Below, in pieces: positions 24,339 through 33,250 of a DNA stretch of 64,000 nucleotides. The notes under the pieces were generated by a model, which searched no databases, was not told the origin of the DNA, and worked only from the letters and a program-made list of their open reading frames with translations. Source of the stretch: AC-32 sp045806105 (GTDB lineage Bacteria > Actinomycetota > Thermoleophilia > Gaiellales > Gaiellaceae); NCBI GenBank assembly GCA_045806105.1, contig JBJMJY010000072.1, positions 37,746-101,745 on the forward strand, written 5' to 3'. The position numbers and the translations under genes were made by a program. The stretch's first letter is position 1. Every line of letters begins with the position of its first letter.

Positions 24339-25520
24339 GTGCGCGAGGTCTTCTACGTCGACGGCGTCCGCACGGCGTTCGGGCGCGCAGGGGCAGAGGG
24401 CGTCTTCTGGCGCACCCGCGCCGACGACATGGGCGTCAAGGTCGTCCGCGAGCTGCTGCGCCGGAACCCGACCGTGCCGCCCGAGCGCATCGACGACGTC
24501 GTGATGGCGGCCACCGCGCAGGTCGGCGACCAGGGGCTCACGCTCGGCCGCGACGTCGCCCTGCTCGCGGGTCTGCCGTGGACGGTGCCGGGCTTCGCCG
24601 TCGACCGCATGTGCGCCGGAGCGCTGACCGCCGTCACCGCCGGGGCGGGCGAGATCGCGATGGACGCGGCGGACGTCGTGCTCGCAGGCGGGGTCGAGCA
24701 CATGGGCCACCATCCGATGGGCGACGACGTCGACTTCAACCCGCGCTTCGTCGCCGAGCGGCTCGTCGACACCTCGGCGGTGACGATGGGCGCGACCGCG
24801 GAGAACCTGCACGACCGCTTCCCGCAGCTGACGAGGGAGGCGGCGGATGCCTACGCCGTGCGCTCGCAGCAACGCGCTGCGGCCGCGTGGGAGAACGGCG
24901 TCATGCGCGAGACGGTCGTGCCGATGTCGGTCTTCACCGACGACGGCTGGCAGGTCGCTGACCGCGACGAGTTCCTCCGCCCGGACACGAGCATGGAGGC
25001 GCTCGCGACGCTGCCGACACCGTTCCGTGCGGGCGGCCGCGTGACCGCGGGAAACTCGGCGGGGCTGACGGACGGCGCGACGACCTGCCTGCTCTGCTCC
25101 GAGGCGGCGGCGCGCGAGCACTCAGTCGAGCCGCGGATGCGCCTCGTCGGGTACGCGTTCGCCGGCGTCGAGCCGGAGCTGATGGGCCTCGGGCCGGTCC
25201 CGGCGACGCAGAAGGCACTCGGGCGCGCGGGCCTCCAACTCGACGAGATCGGCCTCTTCGAGCTGAACGAGCCGTTTGCCGTGCAAGTGCTGACTTGGTG
25301 CGACGGCCTCGGCGTCGACCCGGAGGACGAGCGCCTGAACCCGTACGGCGGCGCCATCGCGTGCGGCCATCCGCTGGCCGCGACCGGCGTGCGGCTCCTG
25401 GCGCAGCTGGCGTACGGCTTCCGCGAGCGGCCGGGCGTCCGCTACGGCCTGACGGCCCTCTGCGTCGGGATGGGCATGGGCGCCGCGCTGATCTGGGAGA
25501 ACGTCGCTGCCGGACACTGA
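24339..25520 (+). CDS. fadA: acetyl-CoA acyltransferase (thiolase)
   Basis: A 393-aa thiolase that cleaves 3-ketoacyl-CoA in beta-oxidation. The nucleophile Cys91 lies in FAVDRMCAGALTAV, the base His343 in CGHPLAATGVRLL and Cys375 in TALCVGMGMGAALIWE; the last block has M where most thiolases have GGQG/GGGMG. Of three possible starts (TTG 24312, GTG 24330, GTG 24339) the GTG at 24339 gives the canonical N-terminus REVFYVDGVRTAFGRA. It is followed by the multifunctional FadB-like gene, overlapping it by 14 nt. Confidence 0.92.
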   Translation: MREVFYVDGVRTAFGRAGAEGVFWRTRADDMGVKVVRELLRRNPTVPPERIDDVVMAATAQVGDQGLTLGRDVALLAGLPWTVPGFAVDRMCAGALTAVTAGAGEIAMDAADVVLAGGVEHMGHHPMGDDVDFNPRFVAERLVDTSAVTMGATAENLHDRFPQLTREAADAYAVRSQQRAAAAWENGVMRETVVPMSVFTDDGWQVADRDEFLRPDTSMEALATLPTPFRAGGRVTAGNSAGLTDGATTCLLCSEAAAREHSVEPRMRLVGYAFAGVEPELMGLGPVPATQKALGRAGLQLDEIGLFELNEPFAVQVLTWCDGLGVDPEDERLNPYGGAIACGHPLAATGVRLLAQLAYGFRERPGVRYGLTALCVGMGMGAALIWENVAAGH

Positions 25521-27471
25521 GTTCAAGCTCGCGGCGGTCGAGCGTGACGACGGTCGCATCGCGCTCGTGACGATCGACAACGGCGAGGACTACACGAAGC
25601 CGACGTTCTTCGGGCGCGCCGCGCTCGAGTCGCTCGAGCGGCTGCTGCCGGAGCTCGAGGAGGGCGACTGGACGGCGCTGGTGCTCACCGGGAAGCCGTT
25701 CGTGTTCGCGGCAGGGGCCGACATCACGCAGTTCCCGAACGCGACGCGCGAGCTCGCGATTGAGGGGAGCCGCGCGGGTCACGAGCTCTTCGGGAGGATC
25801 CGGACGCTCCCGTTTCCCACGGTGGCGGCGGTGAACGGCGCCTGCCTCGGCGGCGGGGTCGAGATCGCGCTCCACTGCGACTCGCGCACGATCTCGACGG
25901 CGGTGCGCCACTTCGCGTGCCCCGAGTGCTTCCTCGGCATCGTCCCCGCGTGGGGCGGGACGCAACTCGTGCCGCGCCTCGTCGGGGCGGAGACCGCGGT
26001 CAAGTTCATCGTCGCGAACCCGATGCGGCAGAACCGGATGCTCACCGGGCCGGAGGCCTTCGAGCTGGGCTTCGCCGACCGTCTGCTGGAACCGGCCGAG
26101 TTCCTGGACGACTCGATCGCGTTCGCCCTCCAGCTCGCAGCGAACGGTGACAGTCACAGTGACAGTCACTCTGCGTCGGAAGCGATACGGAAGGCGCGCG
26201 GAAGGCTCGACGGCCAGGTCCACGGCGCGGCGCCCGCACCGTACAAGGCGCTCGACCTGATCGAAGGCGCCCTCTCCGGCTGGACGCTCGAGGAGGGCAA
26301 CTCCGCCGAGGAGGAGGCCGTCGGCGAGCTCCTGCCCGGCCGTCAGGCGCAGGCGTCCCTCTACGCGTTCGACCTCGTCGACCGCCGCGCGAAGCGGCCG
26401 CCCGGCAAGCCCGAGGCGCAGCCGCGCCCGGTCCGCAAGGTCGGCCTCGTCGGCGCCGGCCTGATGGCGGCCCAGCTGGCGGCGCTCTTCCTGCGCCGGC
26501 TCGAGGTCCCGGTGGCCATACGCGACGTGAGCGAGGACGCACTCACCGCGGCGCGCGAGACGATCGACGAGGCCCTCGCCGATCAGGTCGCGAAGGGCCG
26601 CTACGAGGAGGGCAAGGCGCGCTTCCTCTCCTCCCTCGTCTCCACCTCCACGACCTACGACGACTTCGCCGACTGCGACCTCGTGCTCGAGGCCGTTTTC
26701 GAGGAGCTCGGCGTCAAGCAGCAGGTCTTCGCGGAGCTGCGGGACCACGTCGAGCCCGACTGCGTCCTCGCCACGAACACCTCGAGCCTCTCCGTTGCGG
26801 AGATCGGCGCCGACGTCGGCATCCACTTCTTCAACCCGGTCGCCGTCCTGCCGCTCGTCGAGCTCGGGCGTACCCCAGACACCGACGACGTCACGCTCGC
26901 CACCGCCTGGGCCTTCGCCGAGCAGCTGCGCAAGCGCCCCGTCCTCGTCGCCGACGCACCGGCCTTCGTCGTCAACCGCGTCCTCACGCGCCTGATGAGC
27001 GTCGTCCTCGACGCGATCGAGCACGGCACCGACCCGGACGAAGCGGACGAGGCGATCCTGCGCCTCGGCTTACCGATGGCGCCGTCGGTGCTGCTGCAGA
27101 TGGTCGGGCCGCGGGTCGCGCACCAGGTCCTCGAGACGCTCCACGACGCCTTCCCCGCCCGCTTCCCGCTCTCGCAGACGCTGGCGAACTACGCCGAAGG
27201 GCGCGACGAGGTCGCCCTCGCGGCGAGCGAGCCCCGCACACAGGACGAGATCCTGGAGGCCGCGCTCGAGGCGCTCGCGGACGAGAGCCGGCACCTCCTC
27301 GAGGAAGGCGTCGTCGCCGAGGCAGAGGACGTCGACACCGCCCTGCTCCTCGGCGCAGGCTGGCCGTTCTGGCTCGGAGGGATCACGAAGCACCTCGACC
27401 AGGTCGGCATTTCAGAGAGGATGTTCGGGCGCCCGCTCGCCGAGATCGGTGCGGGGGCGCCGACGAGATGA
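25507..27471 (+). CDS. fadB: fatty-acid oxidation fusion: enoyl-CoA hydratase / 3-hydroxyacyl-CoA dehydrogenase
   Basis: A 654-aa bifunctional enzyme. Residues ~1-235 are crotonase-like (GKPFVFAAGADITQF oxyanion block, NGACLGGGVEIALHCD, PECFLGIVPAWGGTQLVPRLVG). Residues ~310-480 are a Rossmann NAD domain (KVGLVGAGLMAAQLA) with HFFNPVAVLPLVEL, followed by the 3HCDH C-terminal domain (APAFVVNRVLTRLM). GTG at 25567 would cut off the first strand; the CTG at 25507, preceded by GGGAGA at 6-nt spacing, gives PDTEFKLAAVERDDGRIALV and is preferred. A 2x12-nt repeat (26147-26170) encodes a DSHSDSHS stretch. It works with the thiolase just upstream. Confidence 0.9.
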   Translation: MPDTEFKLAAVERDDGRIALVTIDNGEDYTKPTFFGRAALESLERLLPELEEGDWTALVLTGKPFVFAAGADITQFPNATRELAIEGSRAGHELFGRIRTLPFPTVAAVNGACLGGGVEIALHCDSRTISTAVRHFACPECFLGIVPAWGGTQLVPRLVGAETAVKFIVANPMRQNRMLTGPEAFELGFADRLLEPAEFLDDSIAFALQLAANGDSHSDSHSASEAIRKARGRLDGQVHGAAPAPYKALDLIEGALSGWTLEEGNSAEEEAVGELLPGRQAQASLYAFDLVDRRAKRPPGKPEAQPRPVRKVGLVGAGLMAAQLAALFLRRLEVPVAIRDVSEDALTAARETIDEALADQVAKGRYEEGKARFLSSLVSTSTTYDDFADCDLVLEAVFEELGVKQQVFAELRDHVEPDCVLATNTSSLSVAEIGADVGIHFFNPVAVLPLVELGRTPDTDDVTLATAWAFAEQLRKRPVLVADAPAFVVNRVLTRLMSVVLDAIEHGTDPDEADEAILRLGLPMAPSVLLQMVGPRVAHQVLETLHDAFPARFPLSQTLANYAEGRDEVALAASEPRTQDEILEAALEALADESRHLLEEGVVAEAEDVDTALLLGAGWPFWLGGITKHLDQVGISERMFGRPLAEIGAGAPTR

Positions 27472-28055
27472 ACGACGACTGGCGAATCAGAGTCGAGCTG
27501 GGCGAGAGCGTCCACGCCGGCACGCTGCTCGGCCGGCTCGGCCTCGAGCTCGGCTCGGACGAGGCGCAGCGTCTGGCGCGCGAGCTCCAGGGCCACCGCC
27601 TCGCCGTCTCCAACGACGAGGACACCGTCTTCGTCTACGTCGACTCCTCGGCTCAGGCCGAGCAGGCTCGCAAGATCGTGGAGGCGGAGCTCCGGGACGA
27701 GGGGATCGAGGCGGAGGCCGTCACCGAGCGCTGGCTCCGCGACGAGGAGCGCTGGTCGGGTGAGCCGCCGCAGGAGACGTGGGAGGAGGAAACGATCGAG
27801 CAAGGGCATGCCCCGTGGGAGGTCCGGGTCGAGCTCCCCTCGCACCACGAGGCCGACGAGCTCGCCGACACGCTCGAGCGAGAGGGATACGACGTCGCGC
27901 GCCGCTGGCGCTACCTGATCGTCGGCGCCGGCTCCGAGGAGGAGGCGCGCGCACTCGCGAGACGCGTCCACGGCGACGCCGAGCCCGGCGGCGAGGTCGC
28001 GTGGGAGGTCACCCCGCAGAACCCGTTCGCCGTCTTCGGCGGGCTCGGCGGCTAG
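27468..28055 (+). CDS. hypothetical protein with an internal duplication
   Basis: A 195-aa acidic cytoplasmic protein, translationally coupled (ATGA) to the fadB-like gene. Two halves share a pattern: WRIRVELGESVHAGTLLGRL...RLAVSNDEDTVFVYV...SSAQAEQARKIVEAEL and WEVRVELPSHHEADELADTL...RWRYLIVGAGSEEEARALARRV. Each looks like a small alpha/beta (ferredoxin- or SPOR-like) module. No catalytic motif. Its function may be linked to fatty-acid oxidation by context only. Confidence 0.75.
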   Translation: MNDDWRIRVELGESVHAGTLLGRLGLELGSDEAQRLARELQGHRLAVSNDEDTVFVYVDSSAQAEQARKIVEAELRDEGIEAEAVTERWLRDEERWSGEPPQETWEEETIEQGHAPWEVRVELPSHHEADELADTLEREGYDVARRWRYLIVGAGSEEEARALARRVHGDAEPGGEVAWEVTPQNPFAVFGGLGG

Positions 28056-28067
28056 GGCCAACAGGCT

Positions 28068-28098
28068 GAGCGTCGGCTATACTTCCGGGGCGACGCTC
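28068..28098 (+). promoter_or_regulatory. inverted repeat enclosing a TATACT box upstream of the helicase gene
   Basis: GAGCGTCG (28068-28075) and CGACGCTC (28091-28098) are perfect 8-bp inverted arms separated by 15 nt; TATACT (28078-28083), a strong -10 match, lies in the spacer. The helicase ATG is 66 nt downstream, leaving a ~70-nt leader. A repressor binding the dyad would block the promoter. Confidence 0.45.
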
Positions 28099-28163
28099 GC
28101 CGAGGAAATCTGCGCGAGCGCGCTCTCTCACTGAGATTCGCGGCACGGCGACGTGCTGCAGAC

Positions 28164-30659
28164 ATGCACGAAACGACCGAGCAACCGCCGCTGGCGCCGG
28201 AGGCTCCGGACGGCCTAGCCGCTTCCGCCCTTCGAGCGGAAGCGTGGGCCGGGGAGCCCTTCCTCCATCCGGATGAGGATCCGGCGGTTTCGCTTGCGCC
28301 CGGAGCGGCGCGGCGCCGAGCGCTCGACGACGCACTCGCCGAGATGGAGGCGGGCGCCCGGGAGCCGTCATACGAGTGGAAGATCCGCTACGCGCTGATG
28401 CTCGGCCTCGAGCGCGTGCTCTCGCAGGAGCGGCCGCGTCTCGCCTCCGGCACCGAGCTGCGGCGCCACCAGGTCGACGCGCTCGCCGGGATGCTCACGG
28501 AGCTGATCGCGGCGACGCAGGCCGCGCAGGACGCGAACGGGAACGGCGCCAACGGCGACCAGGCCGAGGCGGCGGAGGCCGAGGAGGAAGAGGAGGATCT
28601 CGGCGTCCACCTCGAGGAGCGAGCGGAAGAGCTGGCGCTCCCGGAGGAGCACAAGGGCTCAGACCCGGGTGCGAGCCGGCGCTACCGGTTCCGGCACCCG
28701 ACCGCCTCGGGCAAGACGATCGCCGCTGCCGGCTTCGTCGAGGGGGCGCGCACGCTCGGCGTCCTGATCCTCACACACCGCCGCTTGCTCGTCTCCCAGT
28801 TCCACCGCGAGCTGACGGCCGAGGGCTACGGCGACCGCTTCGAGGACGCGATCCTCAAAACGCATACGCGTTCTGGGATCACGCAGAAGTCGCCGGTGAC
28901 GGTCCAGACGTACGCCTGGTTCGCGCGGCACTGGCAGGACCTCGAGCCCCACACGTACCAGCTCGTGATCGCCGACGAGGCGCACACCGCGCTCGGCGAG
29001 AAGACGAGCCACGCGATCCGGAGCTTCTCGAATCCGATCTACATCGGCATGACCGCGACGGAGCAGCTGATCGCGAAGCAGGTCTCCGACGTCTTCCCGG
29101 CCTCGATCGACGAGCTTCCGCTCGGCGATGCCGCGCGGCGCGGGCTGATCGCGCCGCTGCGCTGCCTGCGCGTCCCGCCTGCCGCGGCGATCTCGTCGGT
29201 GCCGATCGTCGGCGGCGACTTCGAGGAGCGCGCGCTGGCCGCCGTCCTCGATCACCAGGCCCTGAACCAGGCCGCCGCGAGCCTTTACCGCGACCGCTTC
29301 GACAACACGCCGGGGATCGTCTACGCGGCCGGCGTCGAGCACGCGTACAACCTCGCCAAGGAGTTCCGCGCGGTCGGGCTCAAGGCCGAGGCCGTGAGCG
29401 GCCGGACGCCGCCGCTGCAGCTCGCCGAGACGCTCGCCGCCTACGAGCGCGGCGAGATCAACGTCCTGATCAACGCGATGCTGCTCGCCGAGGGCTGGAA
29501 CTCGCCGCGCGCGACCGTCTGCATGCACCTCGCCCCGACGGCCTCGCGGCGCGTCTACCAGCAGCGCATCGGCCGCATCATGCGCATGCACCCGCGCAAG
29601 GAGGCCGGCGTCGTCGTCGACTTCGTGCCGAAGGGGGCGACGCACAACGAGCGCGTCGTCTCGCTGCACAGCCTGCTCGACGCCGACTTCTACCGCGAGG
29701 GTGCACGAGTGACGCCGGCGCCGCGGCGGCGGGTGCAGCGGCGCGCCCGGCGGAAGCTCTCGCCGGCGCCGTGGCTGGTGCCGGTCACGCCGGACGTGAA
29801 GCGCCGTCTCGCCGTGATCGACCGCGAGTGGCAGCGCGTTGACCCGCGCTTCCTCGACGACGACGAGCAGCTCTACTGGGCCACGATCGCCGGCCGCGCC
29901 GTCCGCTTCGACGAGCGCGTCGAGTTCGTGAAGAAGTTCACCGAGGGCAAGGCGAGCCGCGGGGCGCTCGAGCAGTTCCTCAACGCGTGCGCGGCCGAGA
30001 ATCCGAACCGCCGCCTGCGGCTGACCGCGCTCGCCGACCGTGTCTCGATGACGGTTGACCGCGCGAGCTTCGACGACCTCGTCACGCTCGTCACGCAGGC
30101 GCCGACCTGGGAGAAGGATCGCGTGCACGGCGTCCGCACGCTGCTGCGCGCGCTCGGCGACGGCAAGGCAGACGCACCAGAGCAGATCCTCGCGCGCTGG
30201 ACGTGGCGGCTCGCGCGCTCGACGCGCAAGGTGCAGGACCGCCGCGCGAGCGCCGAGTTCCCCGAGGCGAAGCGGCTCCTCGGCGCGCTCGCGAACTCCC
30301 GCGGCCACCGGCACGAGGAGAACGCGGCGAAGCTCGTGAACGCGGCCCTCGACCAGTCGCGCGAGGTCGGCACGGCGCTGCTCGCCTCGGCCGAGGGCTA
30401 CACCCCGCGTGCGAACCAGCTGATCGACGCGGCGCGCGAACGGCTCGGCTCGATCCAGGAGGTCGCGAACGCGCTCGCGGACAACCTGCCGGCGCCGAAG
30501 GCCGCAGGCGGCCGCTCGCGGCGCCGCCGCCGCAAGCGCAAGAAGAAGGGCCAGGCGCAGGGCCGGCAGCAGGCGCAGCGGCAGCAGCAACAGCAACAGA
30601 ACGGTGCGGCGCCCGCGGCGGAGCAGGAGCAGAAAACCGCTCCGGCCGCCGAGGCGTAA
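28164..30659 (+). CDS. SF2 DEAD/DEAH-type helicase with basic, Gln-rich tail
   Basis: An 831-aa superfamily-2 ATPase. Walker A is HPTASGKT (~178-185), the DEAH box is VIADEAH (~267-273), motif III GMTATEQ, and motif VI VYQQRIGRIMRMHP. An acidic/Asn-rich insertion (~115-170, with EEEEED) precedes Walker A. The C-terminal ~230 residues are unlike standard helicases, and the last ~55 are Arg/Lys- then Gln-rich (RRRRKRKKKG, RQQQQQQ), as in RNA-binding tails. No methylase or nuclease gene is nearby, so a restriction or defence role is not supported; RNA or DNA remodelling is more likely. Followed by DipZ 35 nt later. Confidence 0.85.
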   Translation: MHETTEQPPLAPEAPDGLAASALRAEAWAGEPFLHPDEDPAVSLAPGAARRRALDDALAEMEAGAREPSYEWKIRYALMLGLERVLSQERPRLASGTELRRHQVDALAGMLTELIAATQAAQDANGNGANGDQAEAAEAEEEEEDLGVHLEERAEELALPEEHKGSDPGASRRYRFRHPTASGKTIAAAGFVEGARTLGVLILTHRRLLVSQFHRELTAEGYGDRFEDAILKTHTRSGITQKSPVTVQTYAWFARHWQDLEPHTYQLVIADEAHTALGEKTSHAIRSFSNPIYIGMTATEQLIAKQVSDVFPASIDELPLGDAARRGLIAPLRCLRVPPAAAISSVPIVGGDFEERALAAVLDHQALNQAAASLYRDRFDNTPGIVYAAGVEHAYNLAKEFRAVGLKAEAVSGRTPPLQLAETLAAYERGEINVLINAMLLAEGWNSPRATVCMHLAPTASRRVYQQRIGRIMRMHPRKEAGVVVDFVPKGATHNERVVSLHSLLDADFYREGARVTPAPRRRVQRRARRKLSPAPWLVPVTPDVKRRLAVIDREWQRVDPRFLDDDEQLYWATIAGRAVRFDERVEFVKKFTEGKASRGALEQFLNACAAENPNRRLRLTALADRVSMTVDRASFDDLVTLVTQAPTWEKDRVHGVRTLLRALGDGKADAPEQILARWTWRLARSTRKVQDRRASAEFPEAKRLLGALANSRGHRHEENAAKLVNAALDQSREVGTALLASAEGYTPRANQLIDAARERLGSIQEVANALADNLPAPKAAGGRSRRRRRKRKKKGQAQGRQQAQRQQQQQQNGAAPAAEQEQKTAPAAEA

Positions 30660-30694
30660 CGCCCATCGCCTACACGAGACTGAGTTCCTAGCGC

Positions 30695-32341
30695 ATGGAC
30701 ACGCGCTTTCTCCTGCTCCTCCCGATCGCCTTCGGCGCGGGGATCGTCACCGCGATCTCACCCTGCGTCTTCCCCGTGCTGCCTATCCTCTTCGCCGGCG
30801 GCGCGAGCGGCGGGCGCCGGCGGCCCTACGCGATCATCGCCGGCCTGGTGGCCAGCTTCGCGACCTTCACGCTCGTCGCGACGTGGCTGCTGGAGCAGCT
30901 GCACCTTCCACAGGACTTCTTGCGCGACCTCTCGATCGCGCTGCTCCTCGTGCTGGCGGCGACGCTGATCTTCCCGCAGGCGGGCGTGCTGCTCGAACGG
31001 CCGCTCGCCTTCCTCAGCCGCCGCAGCCCGAACAGCGACCTCGGCGGCGGCTTCCTGCTCGGCGCCGGCCTCGGGCTCGTCTTCGTGCCCTGCGGCGGAC
31101 CCGTGATCGGCGCGGTCTCGGCCAACGCTGCGCGCCTCGAGCTCGGCTGGAAGACCGTTGCGGTGACGGTGGCCTATGCGCTCGGCGCCGCGCTTCCGAT
31201 GCTCGCGGTCGCCGCGCTCGGCCAGAGGGCGACCAGCCGGATCCGCGTCAACGCCCTCCAGCTGCGGCGCGCGCTCGGCGTGCTGATGGCCGTGGCGGCG
31301 CTGGCGATCGCGCTCGACGCCGACAGACGACTGCAGACCTGGTTCCCGGACTACACGCACGCGCTGCAGGGAGCGGAGCGGAGCTCGGCCGCCCGGGACG
31401 AGCTCGGGAAGCTGCAGCACCGCGGCGCCTCGCCGTTCCGGGCGAGCTCGTCCGGGTCGCTACCGGACTACGGCCCCGCTCCCGAGTTCACCGGCGTCTC
31501 GGACTGGCTGCACTCGCGGCCGCTGACGCTCGAGCGGCTTCGGGGCAAGGTCGTGCTGGTCGACTTCTGGACGTACTCGTGCATCAACTGCCTGCGCACG
31601 CTCCCGCACCTCGAGGCATGGGACATGCGCTACCGCAAGGCCGGCCTCGTGATCGTTGGCGTCCACACGCCGGAGTTCGCGTTCGAGCACGTCGTCTCGA
31701 ACGTGCGCGAGGCGTCCCGGAAGCTCGGCGTCCGCTATCCGGTCGCGATCGACAACGACTACCGCACCTGGGACGCGTACCAGAACGACGCCTGGCCGGC
31801 CGAGTACTTGATCGACCGGCGCGGCCACGTGCGCGAGGTCAAGAAGGGCGAGGGGCACTACGACGAGACCGAGCGCTCGATCAGGGCGCTGCTCGGCGAA
31901 TCCGGCACGGCGCAGCTCGCGACGGTCAAGGACCGTACGCCGCAGCACTTGACAACGCCGGAGTCGTACCTCGGCTGGACGCGCCTCGAGCGCTACGTCG
32001 GCTCGCCGATCACGCCCGACCGCGAGGCCGCGTACCGGTTCCCCCGCGAGATCCCGCTGAACGACCTCGCGTACGCGGGCGACTGGAGCATCGAGCGCGA
32101 GCGCATCGTCGCCGGCCGTGGCGCGCGGCTGCGGCTGCACTTCCTGGCACAGAACGTCTATCTGGTCCTGAGCGGGCGCGGGCGCCTGCGGGTGCTCGTC
32201 GGCGGGCGGCCGGTCAAGACCGTACGCGTCGACGGCCTGAGCCGGCTCTACACGCTGCTGCGCTATCCGGACCTGAGCGAAGGAGCGCTCGAGCTCCGCT
32301 TGACGCCCGGGATCGCGGCCTACGCCTTCACGTTCGGCTAG
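30695..32341 (+). CDS. dipZ: DipZ-type cytochrome c biogenesis / thiol-disulfide protein (CcdA-thioredoxin-CBM-like)
   Basis: A 548-aa three-part membrane protein. Residues 1-215: a CcdA-like channel with six TM helices and the two electron-relay cysteine sites SPCVFP (~22-27) and VPCGGP (~128-133). Residues ~255-400: an extracytoplasmic TlpA/thioredoxin domain with the active site YSCINC (~294-299). Residues ~415-548: a beta-rich DipZ C-terminal domain (TPESYLGWTRLERYVG start). It passes reducing power across the membrane to periplasmic thiol proteins. It shows the same layout as mycobacterial DipZ. Confidence 0.92.
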   Translation: MDTRFLLLLPIAFGAGIVTAISPCVFPVLPILFAGGASGGRRRPYAIIAGLVASFATFTLVATWLLEQLHLPQDFLRDLSIALLLVLAATLIFPQAGVLLERPLAFLSRRSPNSDLGGGFLLGAGLGLVFVPCGGPVIGAVSANAARLELGWKTVAVTVAYALGAALPMLAVAALGQRATSRIRVNALQLRRALGVLMAVAALAIALDADRRLQTWFPDYTHALQGAERSSAARDELGKLQHRGASPFRASSSGSLPDYGPAPEFTGVSDWLHSRPLTLERLRGKVVLVDFWTYSCINCLRTLPHLEAWDMRYRKAGLVIVGVHTPEFAFEHVVSNVREASRKLGVRYPVAIDNDYRTWDAYQNDAWPAEYLIDRRGHVREVKKGEGHYDETERSIRALLGESGTAQLATVKDRTPQHLTTPESYLGWTRLERYVGSPITPDREAAYRFPREIPLNDLAYAGDWSIERERIVAGRGARLRLHFLAQNVYLVLSGRGRLRVLVGGRPVKTVRVDGLSRLYTLLRYPDLSEGALELRLTPGIAAYAFTFG

Positions 32342-32350
32342 AGCCCCAGG

Positions 32351-33241
32351 TCACTGTTCGCGAGCGGCGTCCTCGCCGCCGCCGTTCTCCTCGCGCTCGC
32401 GCAGGAAGCGCGTCAGCTCGGCCGCGAGCGCGTCCCCCGACGGCAGCTCGTTCGCCTCCTCCAGCTGGTCGGCGCGCCGCTCGAGCTCGTCCACGTACGC
32501 CGCCGTCTCCTCGTCCGAGGCCACGGCTTCGCTGACCTGCTCCTCGTACGAGCGCGCGGCCTCCTCCAGCTCGTCCGCCTCGATGGAGACCCCGATCAGC
32601 GATCCGAGCCGCTCGCACAGCGCAAGCGCGCCGCGCGGGCTCGGCGTCAGCGAGACGTAGTGCGGAACTGCCGCCCAGAGGCTCGCGGACGGGATCCCGC
32701 GCTGGCGGCACACGTCGTGGAGGACGCCGACGATCCCCGTCGGGCCTTCGTAGCGCGAGGCGGAGAGCCCGAGCCGCTCGACGAGCTCGTCGTCCGTCGC
32801 GCTGCCCGTGACCGGCGCCGCGCGCGTGTGCGGCACGTCGGCGAGCAGCGCGCCGAGCGTGATCATCAGCTCGACGCCGAGCTCGTCGACAAGCCCGACG
32901 ACGAGGTCGCTGAAGGTGCGCCAGCGGAGGTTCGGCTCGATGCCGAGCAGGAGCACCACGTCGCGGTCGAGGCCGTCGGGGCGCGCGTGGTAGAAGGACG
33001 TCTCCGGCCAGTCGATCCGCCGCGTCAGACCCTCCTCGAGCGAGACGTGCGGCCGGGTCGCCTGAAAGTCGAAGAAGTCCTCCGGGTCGACCTCGGCGAA
33101 GCGCTCGGCCGCCCAGGTCTTGGCGAGGTAGCCGGCGGCGAGGGTCGCCGCCTGCGCGCCGTCGTTCCAGCCTCGAAACGCAGCGATGAGGACCGGCCGC
33201 GTGAGCTCCGGCCGCCGGTCGATACGAAGCTCCTCGGCCAC
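32351..33241 (-). CDS. PAC2-family protein (proteasome assembly chaperone-like)
   Basis: A 296-aa cytosolic protein of the PAC2 family: RPVLIAAFRGWNDGAQAATLAAGYL at the start, YHARPDGLDRDVVLLLGIEPNLRW, VDELGVELMITLGALLADVPHTR, then YEGPTGIVGVLHDVCRQRGIPSASLWAAVPHYV. The C-terminal ~70 residues are a charged coiled coil (EEAARSYEEQVSEAV region). Actinobacterial PAC2 proteins are thought to relate to the 20S proteasome, but no proteasome gene is in the window. It is convergent with dipZ and 9 nt downstream of ctaA. Confidence 0.88.
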   Translation of the reverse strand: MAEELRIDRRPELTRPVLIAAFRGWNDGAQAATLAAGYLAKTWAAERFAEVDPEDFFDFQATRPHVSLEEGLTRRIDWPETSFYHARPDGLDRDVVLLLGIEPNLRWRTFSDLVVGLVDELGVELMITLGALLADVPHTRAAPVTGSATDDELVERLGLSASRYEGPTGIVGVLHDVCRQRGIPSASLWAAVPHYVSLTPSPRGALALCERLGSLIGVSIEADELEEAARSYEEQVSEAVASDEETAAYVDELERRADQLEEANELPSGDALAAELTRFLREREENGGGEDAAREQ

Positions 33242-33250
33242 CGACTCAGT

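Noticed and set aside
26147..26170. Two 12-nt tandem repeats (GTGACAGTCACA type)
   Set aside because: In frame inside the fadB-like gene, encoding a DSHSDSHS stretch; a local microsatellite rather than a regulatory element.
24934..27024. 696-codon open frame on the minus strand opposite the thiolase and fadB-like genes
   Set aside because: Antisense shadow in high-GC DNA: composition is Arg/Glu/His-rich without any domain, while the plus strand encodes clear enzymes throughout.
28164..30659. Helicase as part of a restriction or phage-defence system
   Set aside because: No methyltransferase, nuclease or other defence gene is adjacent; flanks are metabolic and DipZ genes.
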